Assembly: GCA_943327015.2 (NCBI GenBank)
Contig: CALPVM020000091.1
Span: forward strand, 1-8,402
Source of the DNA: Akkermansia muciniphila
GTDB lineage: Bacteria > Pseudomonadota > Gammaproteobacteria > Burkholderiales > Burkholderiaceae_C
DNA length: 8,402 nucleotides
Direction: 5' to 3'
The position numbers were made by a program, and so were the translations under genes. The notes below the pieces were generated by a model. The model ran no database searches. It saw nothing but the letters and a program-made list of their open reading frames with translations, and was not told the DNA's origin. This document shows positions 4,890-8,402 of this stretch, one piece after another (positions within the stretch are counted from its first letter, which is position 1; each line of letters starts with the position of its first letter).

Positions 4890-7109
4890 ATGGGTCATAA
4901 TTCCTCCAACTCTCCAGCCAAAATCACGGCAACCAACAGCGCATCGGCAGGCTTTGCCGGGTTGGTGGCCAAGCTGGACTATTTGTCTGAATCCGACATC
5001 GACCAGGTTCGTCTAGCCTATAAATTTGCCGATGAAGCGCATCTAGGACAACTGCGTAACAACGGTGAGCCCTACATTACCCACCCGATTGCGGTAGCAG
5101 CCCAATGCACCGAATGGAAACTGGACGCGCAAGCACTCATGGCAGCTTTGTTGCACGATGCCATTGAAGACTGCGGCGTTACCAAAATGGAGCTAATAGA
5201 ACGTTTTGGTTCTCCGGTAGCAGAACTGGTGGATGGACTGACCAAACTGGATAAGCTGCAATTTAATACGCGAGAAGAAAGTCAGGCAGAGTCCTTTCGC
5301 AAAATGCTGTTGGCCATGGCGCGGGATGTACGGGTTATTTTGATCAAACTGGCCGACCGCTCACACAACATGCGCACCTTATCTGATGTGCCGCGCAGCA
5401 AATGGGGACGTATCTCGCGCGAAACACTCGATATTTATGCACCGATTGCACATCGGCTGGGTCTCAATCAAACCTACCACGAGTTGCAAGATCTGTCGTT
5501 TCGGCATATGTACCCATGGCGCTACCAAGTACTTGCACGCGCAGTTGATAGATCACGCAGCCGCAAGCGCGACCTGATTCAAAACGTTAAAAACGAAGTA
5601 GAAACCACCTTCGCAGCTGCAGGTATGCCGGTGCGGTTTGCCGGGCGTCAAAAGACACTGTTCTCCATTTTTAGAAAAATGAAAGACAAGCACCTGAGCT
5701 TTGCCCAGGTGAGTGATATTTATGGCTTTCGGGTACTGGTGGCAGGGGTCACCGATTGCTACACATCGCTCGGCCTTCTGCACCAGCTATACAAGCCGGT
5801 ACCGGGTAAATTTAAAGACCACATTGCCATACCCAAACTCAACGGCTACCAGTCACTGCACACCACACTCGTCGGGCCATCCGGTTTAAATATTGAATTT
5901 CAGATGCGCACCGAGGCCATGCATCTGGTGGCCGAATCGGGCGTAGCTGCCCACTGGCTTTACAAGGTGAAAGACCCGACCAACGCTGACCGCCTGGGCA
6001 CCAAATGGCTGCAGTCATTATTAGACATACAAGACACCAGCCGCGATGCTGCTGAATTTTTGGAACACGTCAAAACCGATTTATTCTCGGATGCAGTCTA
6101 TGTTCTCACACCCAAAAGCCGTATCGTGGCGCTGCCACGTGGCGCTACCGTGGTGGACTTTGCCTACGCTATCCACAGCAATGTAGGCGACCGCACCATT
6201 GCAGCGCGCGTGAATGGCGCTCAGGTGCCGCTGCGCACCCAACTTAAAAATGGCGACGTGATTGAAGTTGTCACCGACACCAACTCCTCCCCTAACCCTG
6301 TGTGGCTGAGCTTTGTACGGTCAGGCCGTGCTCGCTCCAAAATCAGGCACAGCCTGAAATCGATGGAGCAAACCGAATCTGCGTACTTGGGTGAACGCCT
6401 GCTTCAGCAAGCGCTGCGCGGCGAAGGTATCGACAACCTCCCGCTGGATGCTCCAGAATACACGGGCATTTGGGAAAAACTACTTAAATTTACCGGCAAC
6501 AAATCACGTGACGAACTGCTTACCGACCTCGGTCTAGGCAAACGCATTGCCAGTATTGTGGCCAAACGCTTGACCCATTTGCTGACCGAAGCGGGCGAAA
6601 AACCAGATGCTATCACCCTGACTCGCGCACGCTTTTCTGAGGTTGAAGTCAATGTTTCTAATTCAATCACGCTGGACGGCAGCGAAAACGCCTCCGTGCT
6701 GTTTGCACAGTGCTGCCGCCCCATTCCCGGGGACGAAATTGTGGGTCATCTCGGCCGTGGCGAAGGCTTAACTGTACACCGCGAGCATTGCCCGACCGCC
6801 ATCAAGCTACGCAACAAGGACAGCGAACGCTTTATCAAGGTGGAGTGGTCTGATGAGCCGGTGCGCCTGTTTCATGTTGGCATTATGGTCACTGTTACCA
6901 ACGGCAAAGGCGTTTTGGCCAAAGTCTCAGCTGCGTTGGCCGATGCTGAGGCCGATATTGTGCATATTGATATGGGCAAAGAAGGCGCTCAAACCACCAT
7001 TGACCTGAATTTTATTGTTGCCACCCACGATGCATCGCATTTAGAGTCTGCATTAAAACAACTGCGTAAAACCCATTCGGTATTGCGTGCAGAACGCAAA
7101 ATGGGCTAA
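4890..7109 (+). CDS. spoT: Bifunctional (p)ppGpp synthetase/hydrolase SpoT/Rel (RSH family)
   Basis: Long RSH enzyme, 739 residues from the chosen start, that makes and degrades the alarmone (p)ppGpp. Domains in order (residues from the 4890 start): HD hydrolase with ITHP at about 63-66, HD at 89-90, ED at 92-93, and LADRSHNMRTL at 154-164; synthetase with GRQKTLFSIFRKMK near 252-265, KFKD at 307-310, and NGYQSLHT at 318-325; TGS domain with YAIHSNVGDR at about 426-435; CC at 608-609 and HC at 633-634 of the Cys-rich module; and a C-terminal ACT domain (about 660-735). Intact hydrolase residues and the basic KXKD loop (not the acidic EXDD of RelA) point to the bifunctional type. The frame stays open upstream to an ATG at 4818, but that codon lies in the terminator loop and the extra residues are Phe/Cys-rich and unlike the family. 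The gene follows gmk-rpoZ as in many proteobacteria and converges on the CHR gene. Confidence 0.95.
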   Translation: MGHNSSNSPAKITATNSASAGFAGLVAKLDYLSESDIDQVRLAYKFADEAHLGQLRNNGEPYITHPIAVAAQCTEWKLDAQALMAALLHDAIEDCGVTKMELIERFGSPVAELVDGLTKLDKLQFNTREESQAESFRKMLLAMARDVRVILIKLADRSHNMRTLSDVPRSKWGRISRETLDIYAPIAHRLGLNQTYHELQDLSFRHMYPWRYQVLARAVDRSRSRKRDLIQNVKNEVETTFAAAGMPVRFAGRQKTLFSIFRKMKDKHLSFAQVSDIYGFRVLVAGVTDCYTSLGLLHQLYKPVPGKFKDHIAIPKLNGYQSLHTTLVGPSGLNIEFQMRTEAMHLVAESGVAAHWLYKVKDPTNADRLGTKWLQSLLDIQDTSRDAAEFLEHVKTDLFSDAVYVLTPKSRIVALPRGATVVDFAYAIHSNVGDRTIAARVNGAQVPLRTQLKNGDVIEVVTDTNSSPNPVWLSFVRSGRARSKIRHSLKSMEQTESAYLGERLLQQALRGEGIDNLPLDAPEYTGIWEKLLKFTGNKSRDELLTDLGLGKRIASIVAKRLTHLLTEAGEKPDAITLTRARFSEVEVNVSNSITLDGSENASVLFAQCCRPIPGDEIVGHLGRGEGLTVHREHCPTAIKLRNKDSERFIKVEWSDEPVRLFHVGIMVTVTNGKGVLAKVSAALADAEADIVHIDMGKEGAQTTIDLNFIVATHDASHLESALKQLRKTHSVLRAERKMG
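7072..7105. terminator. Hairpin at the spoT / CHR convergent junction, possible bidirectional terminator
   Basis: Inside the last codons of spoT, CCCATT (7072-7077) pairs with AATGGG (7100-7105), and TTGCGT (7083-7088) pairs with ACGCAA (7094-7099) around the 5-nt loop GCAGA. This makes twelve base pairs interrupted by a one-sided 5-nt bulge, CGGTA. On the minus strand the hairpin is followed at once by TTTT. On the plus strand it is followed by CTAATTTTAAG. Either tract is short for an intrinsic terminator, so termination is plausible but not certain. Confidence 0.45.
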
Positions 7110-7118
7110 TTTTAAGTT

Positions 7119-7715
7119 TCAAACCCAACCCAAAGCACCCAAAATTGCGCCGGCTGCCAGCAATAGCAGCAAGTGCACACGGGTTTTCCAAACCAGTAAC
7201 GTTACCAGCGCAGTGAGCCCCCAAAGCGGAACGTCTTTGGCAAAATCGTTATGCGCACTGGTCAGTAACCAACCGGTTGCCAGTAGCAGTGCAATCACAA
7301 TCGGTGCCATGCCCGCCTTAAAAGCTCTAATGGCGCGGAGTTCGCGGTTTCGCTGCGCCCATTGGGTTGCAACAAAGGTCAGGGTTGACGAAGGCAGAAT
7401 TACGCCAACCATCACTACCAGCACACCCCATAAAGCCAGCCACACTGCCGGCCAGCCAGCAGCCAAGCCGCCACCGGCATTCAAACCCACCGTCCAGCCG
7501 ATGAGTGCTATAAACAAAACATTAGGGCCGGGTGCAGCCTGACCCAAGGCAATCGAGGCGCTGAATTGCGCTGGCGTGAGCCATTGTTTTTCATCTACCA
7601 AGGTGCGGTAGATGTCTGGCGCTGTAGTCATGGCGCCGCCCACCGCCAAAAGCGAGAGGCTGGTAAAGTGCACAAAAAGTGACCACCAATCCTGCAAACT
7701 GAGGGTGATACTCAT
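7119..7715 (-). CDS. CHR-domain (chromate transporter ChrA family) membrane protein, second half-size subunit
   Basis: A 198-residue hydrophobic protein of the chromate ion transporter family, in the short single-CHR-domain form. The signature GQAAPGPN lies at 58-65, preceded by KQWLTPAQF at 43-51 and a glycine motif AVGGA at 24-28. About five to six membrane segments follow (around 68-80, 88-112, 135-152, 163-176, 180-197). The ATG at 7715-7713 overlaps the upstream CHR gene's stop as ATGA and has an AAGG SD (7726-7723) seven bases before it; longer in-frame starts would run deep into the upstream gene. Short CHR proteins are usually encoded as adjacent pairs that work together, so this and the preceding gene are probably partners. 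The substrate may be chromate, but the family also includes members with no proven chromate efflux. The gene ends 9 bp from the convergent spoT stop. Confidence 0.88.
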   Translation of the reverse strand: MSITLSLQDWWSLFVHFTSLSLLAVGGAMTTAPDIYRTLVDEKQWLTPAQFSASIALGQAAPGPNVLFIALIGWTVGLNAGGGLAAGWPAVWLALWGVLVVMVGVILPSSTLTFVATQWAQRNRELRAIRAFKAGMAPIVIALLLATGWLLTSAHNDFAKDVPLWGLTALVTLLVWKTRVHLLLLLAAGAILGALGWV

Positions 7716-8290
7716 ACTTGCGCCTTGCCAATACACACCCAAGCCCACACACAAGCCAAACCACCCACACCCAATAACACCGCAGCCAAAGGCAGCCGCA
7801 GCAAGGCAATGCCACTGAATGCCAACGCGGCAAAACCCCAACAAGCCACCTGCCCCATAGGATTACTTTTTAATGCAGAGGTGAGCTTGATGCCGGTGGC
7901 AATAATCAACCCGGCAGAAACGGCCCCCATGCCGCGCAGCATGTTATGCGCCAAAGTGCTATCTACAAAACCTGCTATGGCCGCAGCCAATACCAGCGCC
8001 AGCACTGTGGGCAAAAGTAAAATTCCGGCCAGGGCAGACAGCGCACCCGCCCAACCAAAATAACGTCCACCGATCATGAGCGACAAATTAACCACATTCG
8101 GTCCCGGTAGGGTTTGCGCCACTGCCCAGTCTTCCACAAACTCTTCTGTCGTTAACCACTGCTTTTTTTCTACCAGTTCGCGCTGAACCACTGCCAGCAC
8201 ACCACCAAAGCCCTGCAAGGCTAACAAGGTAAAGGATACGAAAAGATCGGTTTTATCGCGGGGTTGTGTTTTGGCATGGGTGGTGGTCAT
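7712..8290 (-). CDS. CHR-domain (chromate transporter ChrA family) membrane protein, first half-size subunit
   Basis: A 192-residue membrane protein with one CHR domain. LQGFGGVLAVVQRELV at about 25-40 holds the GFGG motif, KKQWLTTEEF lies at 42-51, and VAQTLPGPN at 57-65 is the family signature. Hydrophobic segments follow near 80-110, 118-135, 147-163 and 166-187. The N-terminus is short and polar (MTTTHAKTQPRDK), with no signal peptide. The ATG at 8290-8288 overlaps the stop of the upstream dehydrogenase gene as ATGA, and its own stop overlaps the next CHR gene in the same way. In the long ChrA proteins two such domains are fused, and here they remain separate. This one resembles the N-terminal half (GFGG, AQTLPGPN). 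Chromate or sulfate-like anion transport is the family expectation, and physiology is not shown by sequence. Confidence 0.9.
   Translation of the reverse strand: MTTTHAKTQPRDKTDLFVSFTLLALQGFGGVLAVVQRELVEKKQWLTTEEFVEDWAVAQTLPGPNVVNLSLMIGGRYFGWAGALSALAGILLLPTVLALVLAAAIAGFVDSTLAHNMLRGMGAVSAGLIIATGIKLTSALKSNPMGQVACWGFAALAFSGIALLRLPLAAVLLGVGGLACVWAWVCIGKAQV
7723..7726 (-). promoter_or_regulatory. Shine-Dalgarno of the second CHR gene
   Basis: AAGG on the minus strand, seven bases before the ATG at 7715, inside the 3' end of the first CHR gene. Together with the ATGA overlap it fixes the start and suggests coupled re-initiation. Confidence 0.6.
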
Positions 8291-8402
8291 ACCGTAAGGC
8301 CACCCGATACTTCTATGACTGCACCGTTCACGTAAGCCGCTTCATCGCTGGCTAAAAAGGCATAGACATTGGCAATGTCTTCGGGTGTGCCCATGCGTTT
8401 GA
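8287..8402 (-). CDS. Short-chain dehydrogenase/reductase (SDR), C-terminal end only
   Basis: Only the last 37 codons are in the window; the gene enters from the right edge. The tail reads KRMGTPEDIANVYAFLAS, then YVNGAVIEVSGG and a final LTV. The G-x-P-E-D-I-A helix and the V-N-G-x-V-I-x-V-S/D-G-G ending are the classic C-terminus of the classical SDR fold, as in FabG-like 3-oxoacyl-ACP reductases, acetoacetyl-CoA reductases and many sugar or alcohol dehydrogenases. The catalytic Ser-Tyr-Lys and the nucleotide-binding Gly motif lie outside the window, so substrate and cofactor cannot be judged. Its TGA overlaps the first CHR gene's ATG, placing all three genes in one operon. Confidence 0.85.
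   Translation of the reverse strand, partial: KRMGTPEDIANVYAFLASDEAAYVNGAVIEVSGGLTV

Noticed and set aside
4654..5016. A 120-codon plus-strand frame spanning the rpoZ end, the terminator and the spoT start
   Set aside because: It is out of frame with both real genes, crosses an intrinsic terminator, and its sequence is low-complexity Pro/Lys/Cys-rich.
7716..7844. A 43-codon upstream extension of the second CHR gene
   Set aside because: It would overlap the first CHR gene by about 130 bases. The shorter ATG has an SD and an ATGA overlap and gives the family N-terminus.
7087..8063. Plus-strand open frames across the CHR genes (7087-7542, 7612-7818, 7725-8063)
   Set aside because: Pro/Ala/Lys/His-rich antisense translations of hydrophobic membrane-protein codons, with no independent support.

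Overview
The window is bacterial chromosome made almost entirely of housekeeping genes. Gene content and order (rapZ, recN and nadK divergent from hrcA, then a tRNA, gmk, rpoZ and spoT) and protein wording suggest a betaproteobacterium, most likely Burkholderiales and perhaps Comamonadaceae-like. This assignment comes from recalled synteny and protein style, not from a search. No mobile elements, rRNA or CRISPR arrays are visible, and no gap between genes exceeds about 110 bp.

Left block (1-2776, minus strand): nadK, recN and the 5' part of rapZ form a tight unit with gaps of 2 and 3 nt, read leftwards. It is headed by NAD kinase, followed by the RecN repair ATPase and the RNase-adaptor/P-loop protein RapZ, which is cut by the window edge.

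Centre (2777-7109, plus strand): a 28-bp divergent gap separates nadK from hrcA, the heat-shock repressor. A CAT-anticodon tRNA follows 24 bp after hrcA and looks more like tRNA-Ile2 than elongator tRNA-Met. Then come gmk and rpoZ, a strong intrinsic terminator, and spoT, a bifunctional (p)ppGpp synthetase/hydrolase. Gmk, omega and SpoT all touch guanosine-nucleotide or (p)ppGpp biology, and this order is the widely conserved gmk-rpoZ-spoT cluster. The terminator lies between rpoZ and spoT, so spoT probably has its own transcription input.

Right block (7119-8402, minus strand): the 3' end of a short-chain dehydrogenase gene is followed by two half-size CHR-family (chromate-transporter-like) membrane genes, read towards spoT. 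All three are joined by ATGA stop/start overlaps, so they form one translationally coupled operon. The operon converges on spoT with a 9-bp gap. A long hairpin in the spoT 3' end may serve as a shared terminator.

I see no convincing new system. The points most worth checking are the split CHR pair and its overlaps, the tRNA identity, the hairpin at the convergent junction, the spoT start and promoter problem, and the lack of Shine-Dalgarno sequences at nadK, hrcA and gmk.
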